Made by a program: the position numbers and the translations under genes. This document shows positions 1 to 5,599 of a DNA stretch of 7,070 nt, in pieces. The stretch's first letter is position 1, and every line of letters starts with the position of its first letter. A model generated the notes under the pieces. The model saw nothing but the letters and a program-made list of their open reading frames with translations, did no database searches and had not been told where the DNA came from. The DNA is from Acidocella sp. (GTDB taxonomy: Bacteria; Pseudomonadota; Alphaproteobacteria; Acetobacterales; Acetobacteraceae), in assembly GCA_029077775.1 (NCBI GenBank), contig JAQNCU010000147.1, positions 1 through 7,070 on the forward strand, read 5' to 3'.

Positions 1-193
1 GGATGAAATGGATGCCTGTGGCGATGATGCCAGCCCACATGAGGCCGGACGCTACCAGCATGATAATGACCGCCTGCCCGACCGGGAGACGCTCATCAGA
101 CCGTGCCGCGCGGGCGAGGCTGGGGGCGGCCTGGGTGCGTGATGGGAGTGCCGCAAGACCTAATTGGTTGGTCAACTGAACAGGTTTGGTCAT
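1..193 (-). CDS. Partial gene for a small single-pass membrane protein (N-terminal 64 residues)
   Basis: The minus strand reads ATG at 193-191 and stays open to the window edge, giving 64 codons with no stop. An AGAGG ribosome binding site (198-202 on the plus strand, reverse-complemented) lies 4 bases before the ATG. The first ~36 residues (MTKPVQLTNQLG...) are polar and Ala/Arg-rich. Residues about 38-62 form one hydrophobic segment (VGQAVIIMLVASGLMWAGII...), which looks like a transmembrane helix preceded by an arginine-containing stretch, suggesting an inner-membrane anchor with a cytoplasmic N-terminus. I do not recognise the family, and the C-terminus is outside the window, so it could be a small stand-alone protein or the start of a longer membrane protein. 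It is transcribed divergently from the alcohol dehydrogenase gene. Confidence 0.6.
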   Translation of the reverse strand, partial: MTKPVQLTNQLGLAALPSRTQAAPSLARAARSDERLPVGQAVIIMLVASGLMWAGIIATGIHFI

Positions 194-360
194 TTCGCCT
201 CTGTAGAAATATGAGCTGAAAATATGAGCCTGGAAAGTCATGCTCGGGCCGTTAATCTTAGATAATCATTCTATGCGCGTACTGATCGATGTAAGCAAGA
301 TATATACATACACGTCATCTTAGCGTTACTCAAGTGTTATTCGCTTTTAAGTTGTCAGGG

Positions 361-389
361 TTAGGTCGATCTCGGAATCTTGATATATT
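361..389 (+). promoter_or_regulatory. Weak candidate sigma-70-type promoter for the alcohol dehydrogenase
   Basis: TTAGGT (361-366) and TATATT (384-389) are separated by 17 bases. The -10 box matches the consensus at five of six positions, while the -35 box is poor. Transcription would begin inside or next to the inverted repeat at 390-424. This is a visual match only; in AT-rich DNA such matches arise by chance. Confidence 0.25.
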
Positions 390-424
390 GTGCGGGTGCG
401 AAGAGATTTAGTCGCCGCCCGCAC
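390..424. repeat. Inverted repeat GTGCGGG-N21-CCCGCAC, possible operator or leader hairpin
   Basis: GTGCGGG (390-396) is perfectly complementary to CCCGCAC (418-424). Adding T397-G417 (wobble) and G398-C416 makes a nine-pair stem with a 17-base loop. It starts directly after the candidate -10 box and is not followed by a T-run, so it is not a typical terminator. Either a protein binding site or a structured leader would fit. Confidence 0.4.
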
Positions 425-606
425 GACCTTAAATTACCGCGTTGTTAGTTAATAAACGGTATAAAAAGCGCATTTCTGATTACCGATTTCTCATTAATTT
501 CTACCTATACGGGTATTCAAGGCAGGGAATATCGGTTTTGGGCGTTTGTCCGGGATCGGGTAAAGGGATGGCCGGAGACATGACGAAAAATGAAAATGGG
601 GAGACA

Positions 607-1770
607 ATGATGGAACCGGTCAGTTATCATTCGCCACGGATTATGGAGATAGGCGGCGGGGCTGTGGCCCGGGTGGCAGCGGTTTTGGCGCGGCTGGGGT
701 TGGCAAGGCCCTTGATCGTGACCGACCCGTTCATGGTCTCATCCGGGTTATTGGACCGCTTGACCGGCCCCCTGGCCGCGGCCGGGATATCGTTCGACGT
801 GTTTTCAGACACCATCCCCGAGCCGACCGATATTGTGGTCGAAGAGGGTGTGCGTCGAATAAACCCGGATCATGATTGTTTGTTGGCGCTGGGCGGTGGG
901 TCACCCATCGATACCGCCAAGGCGATGACGATCCTCGCGGCCGGTGGTGGCAAGATGCGCGACTATAAGGTGCCAATGATGGCCGATGCCGCGAAATTGC
1001 CGTTGATCGCGGTGCCTACCACCGCGGGGACAGGGTCTGAAGCGACGCGGTTCACCGTGATCACGGATGCCGAGCGTCATGAGAAAATGCTGATCGCCGG
1101 GCTGGGCGCGCTGCCGCTGGCCGCGATTGTGGATTATGAGCTGACATTATCGGTGCCCGCGCGGATCACGGCGGATACCGGCGTGGATAGTTTTACCCAT
1201 GCGCTGGAGGCTTATGTCTCCCGCCGGGCGAATGCGGTCTCGGATGGTCTGGCGGTCTCGGCCATGGGGCTGATCGGGCCGAATTTGCGTTTGGTGTTTC
1301 ACGAGCCGCAAAACAAAACGGCGCGGGCGGCGATGATGCTGGGGGCAACGCAGGCGGGGCTGGCGTTCTCAAACGCGTCGGTGGCGCTGGTGCATGGCAT
1401 GTCGCGGCCAATTGGGGCGCATTTTCATGTGCCGCATGGCATGTCGAACGCGATGCTATTGCCCTGCGTGACCCGGTTCTCGTTATCATCGGCGCTGCCG
1501 CGCTACGCCCAGGCGGCGAGGTTGGCGGGGTTTGCAGAGCCGGGCGATGCCGACCAGGTGGCCGGGGCGAAGCTGCTGGCGGGATTGGAATCATTGAACC
1601 GGGAGCTGAATGTGCCGAGCCCGGCGACATTCGGCATCGATGAGCGCGCGTGGCACGAGGCGTTGCCGGTAATGGCGGCGCAGGCGCTGGCATCTGGCAG
1701 CCCGGCGCAGAACCCGCGCGCTCCCACCGAAGGCGAGATTATTGCGCTCTATGAGGGGATGTACGCTTAA
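607..1770 (+). CDS. Iron-dependent (group III) alcohol dehydrogenase
   Basis: This is a cytoplasmic NAD(P)-dependent oxidoreductase of the iron-containing alcohol dehydrogenase family (FucO/AdhB type), interconverting an alcohol and an aldehyde or ketone; the substrate cannot be told from sequence. With the start at 607 the protein has 387 residues, the normal family length. GGGSPID at 96-102 is the nucleotide-binding motif, and PTTAGTGSEAT lies at 137-147. The metal ligands fall at D194, H198 (VDSFTH), H263 (LVHGM) and H277 (VPHG). The start was chosen because GGGGAG (598-603) precedes two adjacent ATGs at 607 and 610; the ATGs at 568 and 580 have poorly spaced sites. A TTG-initiated 442-residue version from 442 is open but unlikely. 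Arg267 replaces the His often seen after the third ligand (HGMSRP, not HGMAHP). The gene heads a plus-strand group with dps 94 bases downstream. Confidence 0.92.
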   Translation: MMEPVSYHSPRIMEIGGGAVARVAAVLARLGLARPLIVTDPFMVSSGLLDRLTGPLAAAGISFDVFSDTIPEPTDIVVEEGVRRINPDHDCLLALGGGSPIDTAKAMTILAAGGGKMRDYKVPMMADAAKLPLIAVPTTAGTGSEATRFTVITDAERHEKMLIAGLGALPLAAIVDYELTLSVPARITADTGVDSFTHALEAYVSRRANAVSDGLAVSAMGLIGPNLRLVFHEPQNKTARAAMMLGATQAGLAFSNASVALVHGMSRPIGAHFHVPHGMSNAMLLPCVTRFSLSSALPRYAQAARLAGFAEPGDADQVAGAKLLAGLESLNRELNVPSPATFGIDERAWHEALPVMAAQALASGSPAQNPRAPTEGEIIALYEGMYA

Positions 1771-1798
1771 ACTTGTTTGCATCGGGGGCGGCGCGTTC

Positions 1799-1827
1799 TT
1801 ACATCGGTGAAAGCGCCGGGGCTGTAA
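1799..1827. repeat. Interrupted inverted repeat upstream of dps
   Basis: TTACA (1799-1803) and TGTAA (1823-1827) flank an inner hairpin, CGGTG-AAAG-CGCCG (1805-1818, one wobble pair). It lies in the gap between the alcohol dehydrogenase and dps, 37 bases before the dps ATG. There is no T-run after it, so a strong intrinsic terminator is unlikely. It may be a regulator site or a leader hairpin, or chance. Confidence 0.25.
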
Positions 1828-1850
1828 TGGCCCTGGATGCCTGTAATACC

Positions 1851-1855
1851 AGGAG
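1851..1855 (+). promoter_or_regulatory. Ribosome binding site of dps
   Basis: AGGAG is a near-perfect Shine-Dalgarno site. It lies 9 bases before ATG 1865 and 6 bases before an in-frame GTG at 1862, so either start is possible, giving 160 or 161 residues. The TTG at 1856 touches the site and is ruled out as the start. CCTGG at 1832-1836 can pair with CCAGG at 1849-1853 and could partly mask the site. Confidence 0.7.
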
Positions 1856-1864
1856 TTGCCTGTG

Positions 1865-2347
1865 ATGAAGCTTCGCCCGACGAAAAATGGCCTGCCAGCG
1901 GAAACCCGCGAGGCGATGGTTGAGGTGCTGAATGCAAGACTGGCCGATACGCTCGATCTGGCGCTGGCAACGCGACATGCGCATTGGAATTGCAAGGGGA
2001 TGAACTTTATCGCGGTGCACACGTTTCTGGCCGGGTTACGCGGCGACCTCGATGGCTATGCCGACGCCCTTGCCGGACGCGCGTTGCAACTGGGTGGCGC
2101 CGCGCTGGGCACGATACAGGCGGTTGAGGCGCAGAGCGCGCTGGATATGTATCCGGTTGAGATCCACACGGTGAAAGACCACTTACTGGCGCTGGTGGCA
2201 CGATATGCGAGCCTGGCCAGCGCCGTACGCGCGAACATTAATGATGCCGATGAGGCCAGCGATGCGGGCACGGTCGATTTGTTAACTGATTATTTACGCG
2301 GGCTCGATAAGCAGGTGTGGAAGCTCGAAGCGCATCTGGGGGCGTGA
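1865..2347 (+). CDS. dps: Dps-family ferritin-like protein with altered ferroxidase site
   Basis: The 160-residue protein aligns along its length with E. coli-type Dps as I recall it: an HAHWN motif at 38-42, NFIAVH at 47-52, RALQLGG at 72-78, then LGTIQ and YP-(V)EIH. Family members form 12-subunit cages that store iron, remove peroxide and often coat DNA. The short N-terminus (MKLRPTKNG) carries a few basic residues that could touch DNA. The intersubunit ferroxidase ligands of E. coli Dps are H51, H63, D67, D78 and E82. Here the matching positions read H40, H52, A56, D67 and G71, so one Asp and the usual Glu are missing (codons GCC and GGA). The helical framework around them is intact, so this is a substitution, not a broken gene. 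It may store or bind iron poorly, or act mainly in DNA protection. hpnG follows after 36 bases, probably in the same transcript. Confidence 0.88.
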   Translation: MKLRPTKNGLPAETREAMVEVLNARLADTLDLALATRHAHWNCKGMNFIAVHTFLAGLRGDLDGYADALAGRALQLGGAALGTIQAVEAQSALDMYPVEIHTVKDHLLALVARYASLASAVRANINDADEASDAGTVDLLTDYLRGLDKQVWKLEAHLGA

Positions 2348-2383
2348 CGGCTCTAAAGCACAATTTTACAGGGCCCAAAATAT

Positions 2384-3022
2384 ATGGATCGGCAGAAAAT
2401 TGGTATTGTTACGGGGCTGAATGCCGAAGCGCATTGGCTGCGCGGCACCGGGTTCATGGTGGAAGTGGGCGGTGGCACGCATGAGGGTGCCAAGCGCGCG
2501 GCAGAGGCGCTGATTGCTAACGGCGCGGAGGCGTTGATCAGTTTTGGTGTCGCCGGGGGGCTTTCGCCCGCGTTGCGGCCCGGCGCCGTATTGGTGCCCA
2601 AGGCGGTGATCGATGGCGGGCAGATTTTCAACTGCGATTATCTGCTGATGGAATTTTTGGGCGGCAGCACGGGGAAACCTATATTCGCGGCGATGCGCGT
2701 GGTCGAGACCGCAAGCGACAAGACATTGTTGTTCCAAAGCAAAAATGCCGATGCGGTTGATCTGGAATCAGGGGCGGTGGCACGCGCGGCGGCGCAGCGT
2801 GGCATTCCGTTTGCCGTATTGCGCGCCGTGGCGGACCCCGCGGAGAGCGATTTGCCGCCAGCGGTGGCGAACGCCATGACGTCGGACGGCCGGTTGAACC
2901 TCCCCGGGGTTTTAGGGTCCGTTCTGCGTCACCCGGGCCAGATAAAGGCGCTGATGCGGCTGGGCCAGGATGCCGCGTTGGCACGCAAGGCGTTGAGAAC
3001 GCGGGTGGCGAGTTTAGCTTAA
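2384..3022 (+). CDS. hpnG: HpnG, hopanoid-associated phosphorylase (adenosylhopane to ribosylhopane)
   Basis: This 212-residue cytoplasmic protein resembles 5'-methylthioadenosine/S-adenosylhomocysteine nucleosidases and purine phosphorylases, and fits the hopanoid branch HpnG. HpnG releases adenine from adenosylhopane, the product of HpnH, on the way to ribosylhopane and bacteriohopanetetrol. Visible motifs are GIVTGLNAEA (7-16, with Glu15 at the usual catalytic/water-binding position), SFGVAGGL (53-60, phosphate/ribose loop), VDLESGA (125-131, nucleoside-binding acidic motif with Glu128) and RAVADPA (147-153, with Asp151 as likely base-protonating acid). The start is fixed by an in-frame stop at 2354-2356 and the only ATG at 2384; the ribosome binding site is weak (CAGGG at 2369-2373, about 10 bases away). 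The upstream neighbour is dps. The downstream neighbour is hpnH on the opposite strand, so the two consecutive pathway genes are convergent. Confidence 0.88.
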   Translation: MDRQKIGIVTGLNAEAHWLRGTGFMVEVGGGTHEGAKRAAEALIANGAEALISFGVAGGLSPALRPGAVLVPKAVIDGGQIFNCDYLLMEFLGGSTGKPIFAAMRVVETASDKTLLFQSKNADAVDLESGAVARAAAQRGIPFAVLRAVADPAESDLPPAVANAMTSDGRLNLPGVLGSVLRHPGQIKALMRLGQDAALARKALRTRVASLA

Positions 3023-3169
3023 AGCTGGATGATCCATGATTGAATTGCGATGATCTAACCAAGGACCTGAAGTCGCCCCTAAATATACATTTCGAGAGCG
3101 ATTCAGGATCTGGGCGGGCATTGATTACGAACGAAATAGAAACAAGTTTAAACGCAGATACCTGCCGGG
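3023..3169. other. Convergent intergenic gap between hpnG and hpnH
   Basis: The 147-base gap receives transcription from both sides. No strong hairpin followed by a T-run is present on either strand. The nearest candidate for hpnH is GCAG-ATAC-CTGC at 3154-3165, only four base pairs, followed on the minus strand by GTTTAAACTTGTTT. TGGATGATCCA (3026-3036) is an odd-length palindrome just after the hpnG stop. Confidence 0.5.
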
Positions 3170-4318
3170 TTATTCAGCCGCAAGCCGGGCGGCTTTGGCG
3201 GCGTGGATTTCCGCCATTTTGTGATCGACATGTTTGGAGAACACAAATTCCGCCTTGCGGGCTTTGTCGAGCGGGATGTCCTTTGCCATCGCGCCATCGG
3301 TTTTTATGCCGTTGATCGCGAGTGCCGCGAGCTTCCAGGGTTTTTTTACCGAATCGATGACCGCGCTGGCCTCGAACCCGGAATGGACCATGCAGTCTGA
3401 GCATTTTTCGTAATTACCGACACCGTATTTATCCCATTCGGTGGTATCCATCAGCTCCTTAAAGCTGCTGGCGTAGCCTTCGCCCAACAGGTAACAGGGC
3501 CGCTGCCAGCCGAACACGTTGCGGGTGGGGTTACCCCAAGGTGTGCAGGCATAGGATTGGTTGCCCGCGAGGAAATCCAGAAAAAGCGGGCTTTGCGTAA
3601 ATTTCCACGTCACACCGCGTTTTTTGCTCGCCTGGCCGCGCTTGAAGATGGCGCGGAACAATTCCTTGGTGCGGGTACGGTTGAGGAAATGCTCCTGGTC
3701 GGGCGCACGCTCGTAGGCATAGCCCGGTGAGGTCATCACGCCCTCGACGCCCAAACCGGCCACGGTGTCAAAAAAGCTGGCGACGCGGTCGGGGTCCGCA
3801 CCCTCGAACAGGGTGCAGTTGATGCTGGTGCGGAAGCCTTTGGATTTGGAGAGTTTAATCGCCTCGACCGCGCGTTCATACACCCCGTCCTGGTCCACGG
3901 ATTTGTCGTGCATGTCCTTATCGCCGTCGAGATGGATGTCCCAGCAGAAGTTTTTATGCGGCTTATACTGGTCGATCTTTTTCTCAAGCAGCAGGGCATT
4001 GGTGCAGAGGATGACGAATTTGCCCATTTTGAGGTAGGCGTCGACGATCTGCGGCATTTCACGATGCAGCAAGGGCTCCCCGCCCGCGATGGCGATGATG
4101 GGTGCCGGGCATTCCCGCGCGGCGGCAATGGCGTCCGCAACCGAGAGGCGCTGGTTCAAAATCTCGGACGGGTAGTCGATCTTGCCGCAGCCCGAACAGG
4201 CGAGGTTGCAGCGGAATAAGGGTTCCAGCATCAGCACCATGGGATAGCGTTTTACGCCCATCAGGTGGTTTTTGAGGACATAGGCGCCGACTTTGACGGC
4301 CTGATTCATGGGAACCAT
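3170..4318 (-). CDS. hpnH: HpnH, radical SAM adenosylhopane synthase
   Basis: The 382-residue protein is the hopanoid radical SAM enzyme HpnH, which adds a 5'-deoxyadenosyl radical to diploptene to form adenosylhopane, the first step of side-chain extension. The [4Fe-4S]-SAM motif is C37-x3-C41-x2-C44 within LEPLFRCNLACSGCGK, with the SAM-binding GGEP at 79-82. A C-terminal domain (the HpnH-specific DUF3463 region, as I remember it) follows, with further cysteines at C258, C275, C306 and C309 (KCSDC) that could bind a second metal or be structural. The N-terminus, MVPMNQAVKVGAYVLKNHL, matches the usual HpnH opening, so I chose the ATG at 4318 over the one at 4309. AAAAAGGG in the 17-base gap after ispH serves as ribosome binding site, about 10 bases upstream. 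The gene is second in an ispH-hpnH operon. Confidence 0.95.
   Translation of the reverse strand: MVPMNQAVKVGAYVLKNHLMGVKRYPMVLMLEPLFRCNLACSGCGKIDYPSEILNQRLSVADAIAAARECPAPIIAIAGGEPLLHREMPQIVDAYLKMGKFVILCTNALLLEKKIDQYKPHKNFCWDIHLDGDKDMHDKSVDQDGVYERAVEAIKLSKSKGFRTSINCTLFEGADPDRVASFFDTVAGLGVEGVMTSPGYAYERAPDQEHFLNRTRTKELFRAIFKRGQASKKRGVTWKFTQSPLFLDFLAGNQSYACTPWGNPTRNVFGWQRPCYLLGEGYASSFKELMDTTEWDKYGVGNYEKCSDCMVHSGFEASAVIDSVKKPWKLAALAINGIKTDGAMAKDIPLDKARKAEFVFSKHVDHKMAEIHAAKAARLAAE
3177..3202. repeat. Strong stem-loop in the 3' end of the hpnH coding region
   Basis: GCCGC (3177-3181) pairs with GCGGC (3198-3202), and AAGCC (3182-3186) pairs with GGCTT (3191-3195) around a GGGC loop, with a two-base bulge. 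The ten pairs lie over Ala/Lys/Arg codons just before the hpnH stop. There is no T-run after it on the minus strand. It may stabilise the transcript end or simply reflect repeated GCC/GCG alanine codons. Confidence 0.4.
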
Positions 4319-4335
4319 GTGCTTGAAACCCTTTT

Positions 4336-5289
4336 TTAAGCGTCGGCCACTTCGGCCGGCAGTTTGAACTTTACGTCTTCCGGCGTGCCCGCCAGAAGTT
4401 CGATTTTGACGCGGCCGAATTGGCGCATCCCCTCGATCACGCCCTGGACCAGAACCTCCGGCGCTGAGGCACCGGCGGTGAGGCCGACCGAGCGCACGCC
4501 CTCAAACCACGAGGCTTGCAGATGGGCGGCATCGTCGATGAGGTAGCTGGGGCGGCCGAGTTCCGCGCCGATTTCCCGCAGGCGGTTAGAGTTCGAGCTG
4601 TTTTTGCTGCCCACGACCAAGATCAGGTCCACCAGTTCGGCCAGATGATGCACCGCCTCCTGGCGGTTCTGTGTGGCGTAGCAGATATCCCGCACATCCG
4701 GGCCGACAATGTTGGGGAAACGCTGTTGCAGGGCAGCGATGATGCCGCGCGTGTCATCGACCGAAAGCGTGGTCTGGGTGATGTATGAGAGCTTGTCTGG
4801 ACGCTCAACCACCAAAGCGGCGGCGTCCTCGACGGTTTGCACGAGATAGACGGTGCCATCGATCTGGCCGATGGTGCCCTCCACTTCGGCATGTCCGGCA
4901 TGGCCGATCAGCACGATCTCACGCCCCTGCCCGGCATAGCGGCGGCCCTCGGCGTGGACTTTGGCAACCAGCGGACAGGTGGCATCGATGACCGGCAAAG
5001 CGCGGGTTTTGGCGGCGTTTTCAACTTTGCGGGCAACGCCATGGGCAGAGAATACGGTCATTGCGCCCTCTGGCACCTCATCGAGTTCATCGACAAACAC
5101 CGCGCCACGCGCGCGCAGATCCTCAACCACATGGCGGTTATGCACAATTTCATGCCGGACATAGATGGGCGGGCCGAACTTGACCAAAGCACGTTCGACA
5201 ATATCGATCGCACGCTCGACTCCGGCACAGAAGCCGCGCGGTTGGGCGAGCACGACACGGAGCAATTTTTGAGGTTGGGAGCCATCCAT
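4336..5289 (-). CDS. ispH: IspH (LytB), 4-hydroxy-3-methylbut-2-enyl diphosphate reductase
   Basis: IspH carries out the last step of the MEP pathway, reducing HMBPP to IPP and DMAPP with an iron-sulfur cluster. The protein has 317 residues, the usual length. The three cluster cysteines are C21 (QPRGFCAGV), C105 (DATCPLV) and C203 (DICYATQNRQ). Substrate residues are present: H50 (HEIVHN), H83 (SAHG), H133 and E135 (GHAGHAEVEG), T174 (TQTTLS), and the SKNSSNSNRL phosphate-binding stretch. The ATG at 5289 has AGGA eight bases upstream. The stop is 17 bases before the hpnH ATG, so the two genes form an operon, which couples precursor supply to a hopanoid enzyme. Dxs is transcribed divergently from the 309-base region upstream. 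Confidence 0.97.
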   Translation of the reverse strand: MDGSQPQKLLRVVLAQPRGFCAGVERAIDIVERALVKFGPPIYVRHEIVHNRHVVEDLRARGAVFVDELDEVPEGAMTVFSAHGVARKVENAAKTRALPVIDATCPLVAKVHAEGRRYAGQGREIVLIGHAGHAEVEGTIGQIDGTVYLVQTVEDAAALVVERPDKLSYITQTTLSVDDTRGIIAALQQRFPNIVGPDVRDICYATQNRQEAVHHLAELVDLILVVGSKNSSNSNRLREIGAELGRPSYLIDDAAHLQASWFEGVRSVGLTAGASAPEVLVQGVIEGMRQFGRVKIELLAGTPEDVKFKLPAEVADA

Positions 5290-5304
5290 AGAGATATTCC
5301 TGTT

Positions 5305-5328
5305 GCCAGTCTGTCACGCCGCCAGTCT
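5305..5328. repeat. Direct repeat GCCAGTCT x2, 16-bp period, in the ispH leader
   Basis: GCCAGTCT occurs at 5305-5312 and again at 5321-5328. Extending rightwards gives GCCAGTCT-G/T-TC, ten of eleven positions the same. The copies lie roughly 16 to 39 bases upstream of the ispH start codon. Tandem half-sites at such spacing can be regulator binding sites; a chance duplication is also possible. Confidence 0.35.
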
Positions 5329-5441
5329 TTCTGCTGTCAGCATTAAGTCAAAGCCTGCACAATCCGCAAGGATGGGTGCTAAGATTTAAAGCTACTGGAC
5401 TCGCATTCGGTCACTATATATGTCGTTTTTTGGATGAGGCC

Positions 5442-5510
5442 ATGCTGGCATTTGACTTCCCAGCCCCTTATGTGACGCTATCTCAAGTTATTTATTGGTG
5501 GTTATGGTAA
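5442..5510 (+). CDS. Possible 22-codon leader peptide ending Trp-Trp-Leu-Trp
   Basis: ATG at 5442 opens a 22-codon frame ending with TAA at 5508-5510. The peptide starts MLAFDFPAPYV and ends IYWWLW, so three of its last four residues are Trp. GGATGAGG (5432-5439) upstream offers a possible ribosome binding site (GGA seven bases away). The Trp codons (5496-5507) overlap the 5' arm of the stem-loop at 5495-5525, the geometry of a translational attenuator. No link between tryptophan and Dxs is known to me, and a frame this short may be chance. Confidence 0.2.
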   Translation: MLAFDFPAPYVTLSQVIYWWLW

Positions 5511-5525
5511 TCATGCGGCCACCGG
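5495..5525 (+). promoter_or_regulatory. Stem-loop in the dxs leader, possible attenuator
   Basis: TTGGTGGTT (5495-5503) can pair with GGCCACCGG (5517-5525), a GGTGG/CCACC core with four flanking wobble pairs. ATG (5504-5506) pairs with CAT (5512-5514) around GTAAT, leaving a two-base bulge. It is followed by GATTTTAGG, a short T-run. It could be a weak intrinsic terminator or a structured 5' leader; the number of G-T pairs lowers confidence. Confidence 0.3.
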
Positions 5526-5557
5526 GATTTTAGGTTCGAGTGAAGGATGAGACGGGT

Positions 5558-5599
5558 ATGCGGCTAAAAACGGCGTCGGGTTATGGGGTGACAAAGTAA
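5558..5599 (+). CDS. Possible 13-codon mini-ORF overlapping the dxs start (TAATG)
   Basis: ATG at 5558 begins a frame of 13 codons (MRLKTASGYGVTK) whose TAA shares its last A with the dxs ATG. Such an overlap is typical of translational coupling. GAAGGA (5542-5547) lies ten bases upstream as a possible ribosome binding site. Short frames like this occur often by chance, so this is only a candidate. Confidence 0.2.
   Translation: MRLKTASGYGVTK

Larger units (their letters stand above)
194..606. other. Divergent intergenic region, 413 bp, AT-richer than the genes
   Basis: The stretch lies between the small membrane protein gene (leftward) and the alcohol dehydrogenase gene (rightward) and should hold promoters for both. 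From 442 the dehydrogenase frame is open back to a TTG codon. That 165-base extension is AT-rich, codes for an untypical Lys/Tyr/Phe-rich stretch and lacks a ribosome binding site, so I read it as leader and not protein. A GC-rich inverted repeat occupies 390-424. No RNA gene or conserved small ORF was recognised. Confidence 0.6.
5290..5598. other. Divergent control region between ispH and dxs, 309 bp
   Basis: This region should hold the promoters of the ispH-hpnH operon and of dxs. I see a direct repeat near ispH (5305-5328), a TTGACT hexamer at 5452-5457 with no clearly spaced -10 box, a possible leader ORF (5442-5510), a stem-loop (5495-5525) and a mini-ORF overlapping the dxs start (5558-5599). 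No promoter is convincing by eye on either strand, and no known riboswitch was recognised. Confidence 0.55.

Noticed and set aside
442..606. TTG-initiated N-terminal extension of the alcohol dehydrogenase (55 extra residues)
   Set aside because: It is AT-rich, has no ribosome binding site, has composition unlike the rest of the protein and would exceed the family length; GGGGAG before ATG 607/610 is a far better start.
1193..1693. 166-codon minus-strand ORF opposite the alcohol dehydrogenase
   Set aside because: Pro/Ala/Arg-rich low-complexity translation opposite conserved metal-binding motifs; a shadow frame.
3154..3165. Terminator-like hairpin downstream of hpnH
   Set aside because: Only four base pairs with an imperfect T-rich tail; too weak to call an intrinsic terminator.
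3040..3315. 91-codon plus-strand ORF between hpnG and hpnH
   Set aside because: More than half overlaps the 3' end of hpnH antisense, the translation matches nothing recognisable, and there is no good ribosome binding site.
4837..5346. 169-codon plus-strand ORF antisense to ispH
   Set aside because: It lies opposite a clearly conserved IspH with all catalytic residues and shows no recognisable family; long antisense frames are expected in GC-rich genes.
5452..5484. TTGACT hexamer as -35 box of a dxs promoter
   Set aside because: The best -10-like hexamer (TATCTC, 5479-5484) is 21 bases away and matches only half the consensus; spacing and match are both poor.
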